Of a stretch of DNA of 5,929 nucleotides, positions 1 to 5,929 are shown piece after piece. A program made the position numbers and the translations under genes. Origin of the DNA: Legionellaceae bacterium. GTDB taxonomy: Bacteria > Pseudomonadota > Gammaproteobacteria > Legionellales > Legionellaceae. The stretch is from positions 1-5,929 of the forward strand of contig CANJFK010000086.1 in NCBI GenBank assembly GCA_947473535.1. Reading direction: 5' to 3'. The notes under the pieces are model-generated. The model saw only the letters and a program-made list of their open reading frames with translations. It was not told the origin of the DNA and ran no database searches. Numbering within the stretch: position 1 is the stretch's first letter; every line of letters starts with the position of its first letter.

Positions 1-587
1 TTATAAGCGACATCATCGTCATCAGAATCATAGGCATCATAAGGCGCGTCCATCGCATTTAGACGCTGCTCCATCACCAGAACATCTTCACGCGTAACAC
101 CTAAATCCATTGCAACCGCATCGACTTCTTCATTATTCATCCAGCCTAAGCGTTTTTTCATCTGACGCATATTAAAAAATAATTTGCGCTGAGCTTTGGT
201 TGTCGCAACTTTGACAATACGCCAATTTTGCAATACAAATTCGTGGATTTCTGATTTAATCCAGTGAACAGCAAAGGATACCAAACGGACCCCCATTTTG
301 GGATCAAACCGCTTAACGGCTTTCATCAAACCTACATTGCCTTCTTGAATTAAATCGCTCAGTGGCAAACCATAGCCTAAATAACCACGCGCCACACGAA
401 CAACATAACGCAAATGCGCCAAAACCAGCGAACGAGCGGCATCCACATCACCCTGATCCTGAAAGCGCTGAGCACAATCATGCTCTTCTTCAGCCGTCAG
501 CATGGGGATTTGATTGACTTGATGAATATACGCGTCAAGACTACCTATGGGCAAATTCATCGTTAAACGTTGCAACTGCAGACTCAT
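1..587 (-). CDS. rpoH: RNA polymerase heat-shock sigma factor RpoH (sigma-32), C-terminus beyond window
   Basis: This gene encodes the alternative sigma factor that directs RNA polymerase to heat-shock promoters in the cytoplasm. The first 195 residues are present, of about 285 in the family. The reading frame stays open to the window edge, so region 4 (the -35 binding domain) is outside. Sigma region 2 lies at about residues 50-120, with the core-binding and -10 recognition stretches [19 protein letters not shown] and [15 protein letters not shown]. The RpoH box QRKLFFN, which separates RpoH from RpoD and RpoS and matters for its turnover and core binding, is at residues 133-139, after KVATTKA. 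An acidic linker (DSDDDD, residues 187-192) follows, comparable to the Asp/Ser-rich linker of the E. coli protein. The ATG at 587 is chosen because a strong GGAGGAG precedes it and the N-terminus aligns with the family. It lies downstream of ftsX, with its own promoter candidates. Confidence 0.97.
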   Translation of the reverse strand, partial: MSLQLQRLTMNLPIGSLDAYIHQVNQIPMLTAEEEHDCAQRFQDQGDVDAARSLVLAHLRYVVRVARGYLGYGLPLSDLIQEGNVGLMKAVKRFDPKMGVRLVSFAVHWIKSEIHEFVLQNWRIVKVATTKAQRKLFFNMRQMKKRLGWMNNEEVDAVAMDLGVTREDVLVMEQRLNAMDAPYDAYDSDDDDVAY

Positions 588-591
588 GCTT

Positions 592-598
592 CTCCTCC
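592..598 (-). promoter_or_regulatory. Ribosome binding site of rpoH
   Basis: GGAGGAG on the minus strand, four bases before the rpoH ATG (six if the core is taken as GGAGG). It fixes the start at 587. It is the strongest Shine-Dalgarno sequence in the window, which suggests efficient initiation unless RNA structure hides it. Confidence 0.85.
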
Positions 599-658
599 AG
601 CGATTACACTGTATTACGTTTGAACACGCATTATTAATACGTAAGTTAATATTTCGGC

Positions 659-664
659 ATTATA
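659..664 (-). promoter_or_regulatory. Perfect TATAAT -10 box, second candidate rpoH promoter
   Basis: The minus strand reads GGTATAATGCC here, a perfect -10 hexamer. No good -35 hexamer lies 16-18 bases upstream, so it may need an activator or another upstream contact. Transcription from it would start near 652 and give an rpoH leader of about 65 bases. It lies 14 bases downstream of the first candidate's -10 box, so the two could be tandem promoters. Confidence 0.45.
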
Positions 665-677
665 CCTTGTGCTAGTG

Positions 678-707
678 AGTATACTATAAATTAGCTACCA
701 GGCTCAA
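678..707 (-). promoter_or_regulatory. Candidate sigma-70 promoter for rpoH (upstream)
   Basis: On the minus strand TTGAGC (702-707) and TATACT (678-683) are separated by 18 bases, matching the sigma-70 consensus at 4 of 6 and 5 of 6 positions. The -35 box lies inside the last codons of ftsX and the -10 box just after its stop. Independent promoters in the ftsX-rpoH gap are known in E. coli, so this placement is expected. The assignment is by eye and no start site has been measured. Confidence 0.5.
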
Positions 708-1620
708 TAGATGCAAGTTGTCTTTTTATTGACAACCTTGCCCCAAGCCAACCCAACAACATCGCGGATAACACCAAAATGAATGCTTGCGAAATCGACA
801 ACCCTAACAAAGGGGAATGAATTTGATAAGCCTCTGCTAGCTGATTAACAACAAACGTCAAGCTAAGGATAAATAAATCCACCAAAAATACCGCGAGAAC
901 TGCCCCCGTTAAGCCGTACCAGACACCCGAGTATAAAAAAGGCCGTATAATAAAAGGATCCGTAGCACCAATGAGTTTTAGCACTTGGATCTCTTCATGA
1001 CGAGTATGAATAGCGAGGCGTAACGTATTTCCTATGATTAGTGCGACTGCAAACGCTAACAACAACATTAAACCATGCGTTAGCTTGGCTACAACCCCAA
1101 GAATCGTATACAACCGATTGATCCATTGCATATCAAGTTTGGCTTGTTCCACATGATGATATGACTTTAACTGCTGGTATAATTGTTTCAATTTGGCCGG
1201 TGTATTGATCGCCGGTAACGGCGTCACATCAATCACTGCAGGTAAAGGGTTTTCAGGCAAATAATGCATAATGTCTTGCATCCCCTCCTGCTGCTGAAGC
1301 TCGGCAAGTCCTTCGTCAGATGACTTCAGTAAGGCAAATTCAACCCCCGTTGTCGCGCGCACATGCGCCAAAAGATCGGCTTCATCCGCCGATGACAACG
1401 GTGTTACAAGGTAAAGCGAAATATGGCCGCCACGCTGCCAGCTCAGGGTCAATTGCTCCAAATTATGGGTAAAAACCCAAAAAAGCGTGGGCAACGCCAA
1501 GGTGATTCCAATGACAACAACGGTCATCAATGTCGCGAACGGCTTGCGTTTAAAAAACACGAGGCTATTTTTTAATGCGTGTACATGACTAGCGATCAAG
1601 GTGAGCAATTTCTTCAGCAT
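691..1620 (-). CDS. ftsX: Cell division protein FtsX (inner-membrane subunit of FtsEX)
   Basis: FtsX is the membrane partner of the ATPase FtsE. In gammaproteobacteria FtsEX sits at the division septum and conveys ATP-driven changes to periplasmic activators of peptidoglycan amidases (EnvC in E. coli). The 309-residue protein has the family layout: a short cytoplasmic N-terminus, membrane segment 1 at about 30-51, a periplasmic domain at about 52-170, and membrane segments at about 175-199, 228-258 and 274-295. The cytoplasmic loop after segment 2 carries RHEEIQVLKLIGATDPFI (208-225), the characteristic coupling region. It is shorter than E. coli FtsX (about 352 residues), mainly at the N-terminus. 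The ATG at 1620 overlaps the ftsE stop by 7 bases, and a GGCGG lies six bases upstream. No hairpin terminator follows the stop. Confidence 0.96.
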   Translation of the reverse strand: MLKKLLTLIASHVHALKNSLVFFKRKPFATLMTVVVIGITLALPTLFWVFTHNLEQLTLSWQRGGHISLYLVTPLSSADEADLLAHVRATTGVEFALLKSSDEGLAELQQQEGMQDIMHYLPENPLPAVIDVTPLPAINTPAKLKQLYQQLKSYHHVEQAKLDMQWINRLYTILGVVAKLTHGLMLLLAFAVALIIGNTLRLAIHTRHEEIQVLKLIGATDPFIIRPFLYSGVWYGLTGAVLAVFLVDLFILSLTFVVNQLAEAYQIHSPLLGLSISQAFILVLSAMLLGWLGARLSIKRQLASIEPGS

Positions 1621-2264
1621 ATTCGTCCGCCTTTCAACATGACAATACGATGCTTCATCCCCGCGATCAACGCTAAATCATGCGTTGCAATTAATACACC
1701 AACGCCCACTTGATTCAATTGGACAAACAAATTCATCACGTCTGCAGACAGGGCAGGATCAAGATTACCCGTTGGCTCATCGGCCAATAAAATAGTCGGT
1801 TTATGCACGACGGCGCGGGCGATACCAACGCGTTGCTGTTCTCCACCAGAAAGATGCGTGGGTAACATCTTTTCCTTAGCAAGCAAGCCCACCAGGTCCA
1901 ATGCGGCATGCACTCGTTTTGTAATCAATTGCGATGCAACGCCCTGAATTTGCAACGGCAATGCAACATTAGCAAAAACAGTGCGATCAGTGAGTAAATT
2001 TGGCGATTGGAACGTAATGCCCAAGCTCGAGCGATGACGCGCAATATCGCGTTTCTTCAGTTGATTTAAACGGACCCCATTGACAACGATTTGACCTGAC
2101 GACGGTAGGTCTAGCATCGCAATGAGCTTTAACAACGTGCTTTTACCCGCGCCGGAATGCCCCGTGAGAAAGGCCATTTCCCCTTGCTTAAGCGAAAAAT
2201 TCACTTGACTCAGGGCTTCATAACCCCCTGGATAACGTTTACTGACTTGATTAAATTCGATCAT
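1614..2264 (-). CDS. ftsE: Cell division ATP-binding protein FtsE
   Basis: FtsE is the cytoplasmic ABC ATPase of the FtsEX divisome complex. With the start at 2264 the protein has 216 residues, close to the E. coli length of about 222, and begins MIEFNQVSKRYPGG like the family. All ABC motifs are present: Walker A GHSGAGKST (35-43), Q-loop glutamine 86 in TFQSPNLL, signature LSGGEQ (138-143), Walker B ILLADE (158-163), D-loop GNLD (166-169) and switch histidine 195 in ATHD. An ATG immediately upstream (2267) would add one residue, and the two cannot be told apart by eye. A longer frame reaching 2339 adds residues unlike any FtsE and lies inside ftsY, so it was not used. The start overlaps the end of ftsY by 14 bases and only a weak GGAA precedes it, so translation is probably coupled to ftsY. 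Confidence 0.96.
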   Translation of the reverse strand: MIEFNQVSKRYPGGYEALSQVNFSLKQGEMAFLTGHSGAGKSTLLKLIAMLDLPSSGQIVVNGVRLNQLKKRDIARHRSSLGITFQSPNLLTDRTVFANVALPLQIQGVASQLITKRVHAALDLVGLLAKEKMLPTHLSGGEQQRVGIARAVVHKPTILLADEPTGNLDPALSADVMNLFVQLNQVGVGVLIATHDLALIAGMKHRIVMLKGGRIC

Positions 2265-3345
2265 CATTATTTCCGAGGAATATGGCATCAACAAATTGCG
2301 TCGCGTCAAACGGACGCAAATCATCAATTCCCTCACCAAGTCCTAAGTAACGAAATGGTACCCTTAATTCATGCGCAATGGCAAATAATATCCCGCCTTT
2401 TGCCGTTCCATCTAACTTGGTCATCGTAATACCCGTCAAGCCAATCGCTTCATTAAATTGACGCGCTTGGTTTAATGCATTTTGGCCAATCCCTGCATCA
2501 AGAACTAACATCGTCTCATGAGGTGCGCATGGATCAATTTTTTGTAAAACGCGTTTAATTTTTTTCAGCTCGTCCATCAGATGATGTTGCGTATGCAACC
2601 GCCCTGCCGTGTCGGCTATGAGCACATCAACACCGCGCGCTTTTGCCGCTTGGAGCGCATCAAAAATAACTGACGCACTATCTGCACCCGTATGCTGTGC
2701 AATAACCGTTACCTGGTTACGCGCGCCCCAAACTTGCAGTTGTTCAACCGCCGCCGCTCGAAACGTATCACCAGCTGCTAACATAACGGTTTTGCCCAAT
2801 TGCTGATATTGCTTGGCAAGTTTTCCGATGGTCGTCGTTTTTCCCGCACCATTTACACCGACCATTAAAATCACTAAGGGCGATGCATCATCCCTCAAAG
2901 CCAACGGTTCCATGCCAGTGGTCAAGATTGCTTGCAACCGGTTTTTCAATGCGGTAAACACTGCATCGCCATCGGCTAACTGCTGCCTAGCCAAATCATC
3001 ACTCAGTTGGCGTAAGACATCCTTCGTGGTATCAACACCCAGATCGGCAGCAAGCAGTATTGTTTCTAATTCTTCAAGCAAATCAGCATCTATTTCTTTT
3101 TTTCCGAGCAGCAAGCGACCAAGGCCATCGCCTAACTGATGGCGCGTTTTACTTAAACCGCGTTTGAACCGCGTAAATAAACCGTGCTTCATCGGCTCAT
3201 TACTATCAGCACCGATGACGTCTGCCTCAACCACGGCCCCTTGCTCCACACCTAAATTGTCATATGGTGGATGGACCGCCGCCTGCTCGGTAATGAGCGT
3301 ATTTTTTTGAGCCGAGCTCTGATTTCGTTTCAACCATTTAATCAT
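2251..3345 (-). CDS. ftsY: Signal recognition particle receptor FtsY (SRP GTPase)
   Basis: FtsY is the bacterial SRP receptor. It docks ribosome-SRP complexes at the inner membrane through mutual GTPase activation with Ffh. The protein has 364 residues against about 500 in E. coli. The difference is a short acidic A domain (about residues 1-53). A membrane-targeting helix (GLFTRFKRGLSKTR, 55-68) and the N domain (about 69-150) follow. The G domain has G1 GVNGAGKTT (163-171), DTFRAAAVEQL (193-203), G3 DTAGR (245-249), G4 TKLD (309-312) followed by GTAKGG, and the closing GLGEGIDDL (335-343). The start at 3345 is forced, because an in-frame stop lies 12 bases upstream. No clear Shine-Dalgarno precedes it (the minus strand reads GTACACCTT before ATG). 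It is probably the first gene of ftsY-ftsE-ftsX. Confidence 0.97.
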   Translation of the reverse strand: MIKWLKRNQSSAQKNTLITEQAAVHPPYDNLGVEQGAVVEADVIGADSNEPMKHGLFTRFKRGLSKTRHQLGDGLGRLLLGKKEIDADLLEELETILLAADLGVDTTKDVLRQLSDDLARQQLADGDAVFTALKNRLQAILTTGMEPLALRDDASPLVILMVGVNGAGKTTTIGKLAKQYQQLGKTVMLAAGDTFRAAAVEQLQVWGARNQVTVIAQHTGADSASVIFDALQAAKARGVDVLIADTAGRLHTQHHLMDELKKIKRVLQKIDPCAPHETMLVLDAGIGQNALNQARQFNEAIGLTGITMTKLDGTAKGGILFAIAHELRVPFRYLGLGEGIDDLRPFDATQFVDAIFLGNNDDRI

Positions 3346-3402
3346 AAGGTGTACAAATTAAGTAAATTATGAAATTCTACCATCTTTTTGGGTGCTTCTG
3401 TA
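3346..3402. promoter_or_regulatory. Divergent intergenic region, presumed back-to-back promoters for ftsY and the M16 pair
   Basis: Only 57 bases separate the ftsY start from the M16 start, so promoters for both directions must lie here or inside the opposite gene. The stretch is AT-rich. On the minus strand TAGAAT (complement of 3374-3379) is a plausible -10 box for ftsY, but I find no convincing -35. On the plus strand no good hexamer pair is visible. The function is inferred from position. Confidence 0.4.
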
Positions 3403-4728
3403 ATGATGCGTATCAAATTAATAATTATATTAATCCTATTGTCTGGCTATGCATTCAGCCAGGTACACCAATTTACATTAGACAATGGATTAAAAATACT
3501 GGTGAAAGAAGATCATCGCGCCCCAATTGCAGTCTCGATGATCTGGTATAATGTTGGTTCTGCTGATGACCCAGGCGGAAGCACTGGCGTCTCACACGCG
3601 CTAGAACACTTGCTCTTCAAAGGAACGAAAAAAAATCCTTTAGGTGTCTTTTCAAAAACCATTGCAGCGCTTGGCGGCGAAGTTAACGCATTCACCAATA
3701 ATGATTTCACCGCCTACTTCGAAAAAATAGCAGCCCAGCATCTTTCAACCAGTTTTGAATTAGAAGCCGATCGCATGCAAAATTTAATATGGGATGTTGA
3801 TGAATTTAACAAGGAAATTAGTGTTATTCGAGAAGAGCGTCGATTAAGAATAGATAATGATCCGCAGGCATTAGCGTTTGAGCGTTTATTAGCGACAGCG
3901 CATTTAAGCATGCCATACCATCATCCCGTTATCGGTTGGATGAATGACTTGCGGGAAATGAAGATGAATGACGCCAAAACATGGTATCAACGCTTTTATG
4001 CCCCCAATAATGCAACCTTGGTCGTCGTGGGCGACGTAGTGGCTGCTAACGTTTATAAACTAGCCGCGCACTATTTTGGCTCCTTACTACCTCGCCCACT
4101 CGTTGTTCGTAAAACGCAAAAAGAACCGCTCGCTTTTGGTAAAAAAACAACACAAGTAAATACTGCCGCCCAATTACCTATGCTTCTCATCGGTTACACG
4201 GTGCCGTCGGTAAAAACCGCAGCCAGTGAACGAGCAACGGAACCTTATGCATTAGAAATAATAACGGGTATCCTTGGTATCAGTGGTAACGGGCGCTTCA
4301 GTCAACAATTAGAACATGGCAAACAAATCGCAAATAGTACGGATGTTTTTTACAATTTATATGCACGCTACCAAACTCAATTCATCATTTATGGCACACC
4401 CAGCCAATCACACACACTGGATGATCTAAAACAGGGTCTTTATGCTGAAATAAAACGATTACAAACGGTGCCCGTGAGTGTGCAAGAATTACAACGGATT
4501 AAAACACAAATTATTGCGCAAAAAACATTTGAAAGAGACTCCATTTTTGGACAAGCCATGGAGTTAGGTCTGTTAGAAACCGTTGGGTTGGGATGGGAAA
4601 CTGCCGAAAAATATGTCGATCGCATCAACAACATCACCGCAGAACAAATTCAAACGACGGCTCAACGCTACTTTCAAGACAATAACGCCACTGAAGCTGA
4701 GTTAATTCCTCAAAGGAACGCTAAATGA
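3403..4728 (+). CDS. Secreted M16 family zinc peptidase, catalytic subunit
   Basis: This is a predicted periplasmic zinc metallopeptidase of family M16 (pitrilysin / processing-peptidase type, subfamily M16B size). The 441 residues begin with a signal peptide: MMRIK, then a hydrophobic core to about residue 18, with a likely cleavage after AFS (19). The inverted zinc motif HxxEH is HALEH (65-69), and the third ligand is probably Glu145 in VIREE, 76 residues after the second histidine, as in yeast beta-MPP. GGEVNAFTNNDFTAYF (91-106) is typical of the active-site domain. A second, inactive M16 domain occupies about 200-430, with GRFSQQL at 297-303. The ATG at 3403 (or 3406) is preferred over a TTG at 3388, because it starts the signal peptide directly and a weak GGGTG lies upstream. 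The stop overlaps the next gene's start as ATGA. The substrate is unknown. Confidence 0.92.
   Translation: MMRIKLIIILILLSGYAFSQVHQFTLDNGLKILVKEDHRAPIAVSMIWYNVGSADDPGGSTGVSHALEHLLFKGTKKNPLGVFSKTIAALGGEVNAFTNNDFTAYFEKIAAQHLSTSFELEADRMQNLIWDVDEFNKEISVIREERRLRIDNDPQALAFERLLATAHLSMPYHHPVIGWMNDLREMKMNDAKTWYQRFYAPNNATLVVVGDVVAANVYKLAAHYFGSLLPRPLVVRKTQKEPLAFGKKTTQVNTAAQLPMLLIGYTVPSVKTAASERATEPYALEIITGILGISGNGRFSQQLEHGKQIANSTDVFYNLYARYQTQFIIYGTPSQSHTLDDLKQGLYAEIKRLQTVPVSVQELQRIKTQIIAQKTFERDSIFGQAMELGLLETVGLGWETAEKYVDRINNITAEQIQTTAQRYFQDNNATEAELIPQRNAK
4712..4718 (+). promoter_or_regulatory. Ribosome binding site for the second M16 gene, with ATGA overlap
   Basis: AAAGGAA lies six bases before ATG 4725, which overlaps the preceding stop as ATGA (4725-4728). 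This strong site decides the start of the downstream gene. It argues that ribosomes enter upstream of the palindromic element rather than beyond it. Confidence 0.8.
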
Positions 4729-5929
4729 AAAATTTATTTACAGCTATTAAACAAAGCAGCCTTGTTCATCGTTTCGGCCAAATCATCGAAAAATGTCTTT
4801 CCCGCGAAGGCGGGGATCCATCGCTGCAACAAGCTGGGAGCCAGTGTAGAAATGGATTCCCGCCTTCGCGGGAAAGACAACGTGGCCGAAACGATGAACA
4901 AAGCCAACATGGCGTTAATACACTCGCAATAACCAAGCGATTGTCATTGTTTTTAGCGCTCAATCTTCTATTATCACCACTATTCGCAGCCCAACCTTTT
5001 GAAACGCAACACTGGCAAACCACGCATGGCGCACGAGTGGTGTTTCATCAAGCAATGGACGTGCCCATGCTGGACATCGGCATTGTATTTGCTGCCGGCT
5101 CAGCCCATGACGGCAACCAATTTGGCCTCAGTGCATTAACGACCCGATTATTAGACCAAGGAAGTAATGGCCTTGATGCTAAAGCCATCGCTGATAGGCT
5201 CGCAAGCACCGGCGCGCAATACTCGGCAACAAACACGCAAGATATGATTGCATTAAGTTTAAGAACATTAACCAATCCCAAAGCCCTTAAACCGGCCATC
5301 GATCTGTTTGCATCGATCATTAATCAACCGAATTTCTCATTAACCGCGTTTGACCACGAAAAAAATTTACAGTTAATGAATATCACAAAGCGCAAAGAAT
5401 CACCCGATGTCATTGGGCAAGAAACGTTTTATCAAGCACTTTATCAGCAACATCCGTACGCTCATGCAGTCGATGGAAACTACGATACCGTCAATGCGTT
5501 GACACTAAAAAACATTCATCAATTTTATCAACGCTATTTTGTAAGCAGTAATGCCGTTATCGTGCTCGTCGGTGCTATCGATGAGTCAACCGCTCATCAA
5601 TTAGCAGAACAAATCACGGCGCAGTTACCGACTGGGCTTCCCGCGGCAATCATTCCTGAAGCGAAACCATTGACAGAAGAAATGACTATCGAAGTTAAAT
5701 ACCCGTCATCACAAACGCTGTTACGCTTAGGTCAACTCGGTATTGCTCATCAGGATAAACATTTTTTCCCACTCCAGGTTGGGAATTATATTTTAGGTGG
5801 TGGAACGCTTGAATCAAAGCTTGGGGAAGAATTACGAGCGAAGCGCGGATTAACCTACGGCGTGAATAGCCAATTTTTGCCTATGCCGGGCACTGGCCCT
5901 TTTATCATTAGCTTTGCGACCAAAAAAAA
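4725..5929 (+). CDS. M16 family non-catalytic subunit, with in-frame repeat insertion near the N-terminus, C-terminus beyond window
   Basis: The frame is open without a stop from ATG 4725 to the window end (401 complete codons). From about residue 90 it is an M16 domain protein: FAAGSAHDGNQFGLSALTTRLL (122-143) aligns with the active-site helix but lacks HxxEH, so it cannot bind zinc in the usual way. The second domain shows LGGGTLESKLGEELRAKRGLTYGV (357-380), the conserved Arg/Tyr region of M16 partners. It is probably the non-catalytic partner of the upstream peptidase. A signal peptide core lies at 73-88 (hydrophobic, ending SPLFA before AQPF), unusually far from the start because residues about 13-59 are encoded by a 140-base palindromic element. 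Without it the protein would begin MKNLFTAIKQSSQHGVN. Internal TTG codons at 4941 or 4947 could start just before the hydrophobic core but have no good ribosome site. Whether the product is still exported is uncertain. Confidence 0.88.
   Translation, partial: MKNLFTAIKQSSLVHRFGQIIEKCLSREGGDPSLQQAGSQCRNGFPPSRERQRGRNDEQSQHGVNTLAITKRLSLFLALNLLLSPLFAAQPFETQHWQTTHGARVVFHQAMDVPMLDIGIVFAAGSAHDGNQFGLSALTTRLLDQGSNGLDAKAIADRLASTGAQYSATNTQDMIALSLRTLTNPKALKPAIDLFASIINQPNFSLTAFDHEKNLQLMNITKRKESPDVIGQETFYQALYQQHPYAHAVDGNYDTVNALTLKNIHQFYQRYFVSSNAVIVLVGAIDESTAHQLAEQITAQLPTGLPAAIIPEAKPLTEEMTIEVKYPSSQTLLRLGQLGIAHQDKHFFPLQVGNYILGGGTLESKLGEELRAKRGLTYGVNSQFLPMPGTGPFIISFATKK
4762..4901. mobile_element. MITE-like palindromic element, 140 bases, inserted in frame
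   Basis: The ends are perfect 19-base inverted repeats, TTGTTCATCGTTTCGGCCA at 4762-4780 and its complement at 4883-4901. AGCC stands immediately outside both ends (4758-4761 and 4902-4905), a likely target duplication. Element plus one AGCC is 144 bases, or 48 codons. No transposase is encoded, so it would have to move in trans. Inside is a second, longer inverted repeat described separately. The spacers between outer and inner repeats are unequal (13 bases left, 3 right). The element has no stop codon in the host gene's frame. The exact ends are inferred: an 8-base direct repeat AACAAAGC (4750-4757, 4897-4904) gives an alternative boundary of 147 bases, also a multiple of three. Confidence 0.7.
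4794..4879. repeat. Inverted pair of REP-like hairpins (BIME-like unit)
   Basis: The arms 4794-4820 and 4853-4879 are 27-base inverted repeats with one mismatch (G4815 against T4858), around a 32-base loop. Each arm also contains its own small hairpin, CCCGC-GAAG-GCGGG at 4801-4814 and CCCGC-CTTC-GCGGG at 4859-4872. Two REP-like hairpins in opposite orientation are the hallmark of a BIME. In another frame the arms encode PAKAGI and MDSRLRG, peptides often seen in annotations of dispersed repeats in proteobacteria. That recollection suggests a multi-copy family, but copy number cannot be judged from this window. Confidence 0.75.

Noticed and set aside
632..651. TATTAA/TTAATA inverted repeat in the rpoH leader
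   Set aside because: It is only six AT base pairs with an 8-base gap. This is too weak in AT-rich sequence to call an operator or thermosensor.
2265..2339. Longer N-terminus for FtsE starting at 2339
   Set aside because: The extra 25 residues lie entirely inside ftsY, do not resemble any FtsE, and the family start MIEFNQVSK follows at 2264.
2609..3139. Plus-strand open frames opposite ftsY
   Set aside because: They are the antisense of strongly conserved FtsY codons, with no start signals or family features.
3388..3402. TTG start for the first M16 gene
   Set aside because: ATG codons at 3403 and 3406 begin a normal signal peptide directly, and the TTG has no better ribosome site.
4794..4879. 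Inner stem as a rho-independent terminator on the plus strand
   Set aside because: No T run follows the stem and the coding frame continues for over 1000 bases.
4762..4901. CRISPR-type repeats
   Set aside because: There is one inverted-repeat unit, with no regularly spaced direct repeats.
4750..4904. 8-base direct repeat AACAAAGC as the target duplication
   Set aside because: Its right copy lies mostly within the right terminal inverted repeat, whereas AGCC abuts both ends of the perfect repeats. It is kept only as an alternative boundary, and both keep the frame.
4766..5023. Minus-strand open frame across the palindromic element
   Set aside because: It is a by-product of the inverted repeats and the antisense of the M16 gene. 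It has no ribosome site or recognisable domain.
5922..5929. Run of eight A at the window end as a slippery or phase-variable site
   Set aside because: It sits at the window edge as Lys codons in frame. Its true length and context cannot be seen.

Overview
The window reads as the chromosome of a gammaproteobacterium. The clearest evidence is the gene order rpoH-ftsX-ftsE-ftsY on the minus strand with a divergent pair of M16 peptidase genes on the plus strand. I recall the same arrangement from Pseudomonas and related gammaproteobacteria. Sequence-level matches to the Escherichia coli FtsE, FtsY and RpoH motifs agree with this. Base composition is moderate and somewhat AT-rich, judged by eye. 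That leaves room for a Legionella/Coxiella-type lineage, but no genus can be assigned from the sequence alone.

Layout. Minus strand, read from right to left: ftsY (3345 to 2251), ftsE (2264 to 1614), ftsX (1620 to 691), then a roughly 100-base gap with rpoH promoter candidates, and rpoH (587 to 1, cut off by the window edge after 195 residues). ftsY/ftsE and ftsE/ftsX overlap by 14 and 7 bases, which suggests one translationally coupled operon. Plus strand: after a 57-base divergent intergenic region, a secreted, catalytically complete M16 zinc peptidase (3403 to 4728). An ATGA overlap then joins it to a second M16 family protein (4725 to the right edge, incomplete) that lacks the zinc-binding motif. 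The pair looks like a catalytic plus non-catalytic M16 partnership working in the periplasm.

How the genes work together. FtsY is the membrane receptor for the signal recognition particle and delivers inner-membrane proteins to the translocon. FtsE and FtsX form the ABC-type complex that controls septal peptidoglycan hydrolases during division. RpoH is the heat-shock sigma factor. The M16 pair probably degrades or processes peptides in the envelope.

The stand-out observation is a 140-base palindromic element (4762 to 4901) inside the start of the second M16 gene. It has 19-base perfect terminal inverted repeats, a probable 4-base AGCC target duplication, and a nested pair of REP-like hairpins. 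Element plus duplication is exactly 48 codons, so the reading frame stays open. The protein appears to have gained 48 residues between its start codon and its signal peptide. This resembles the in-frame palindromic insertions known from Rickettsia, but here it sits in front of a secretion signal.
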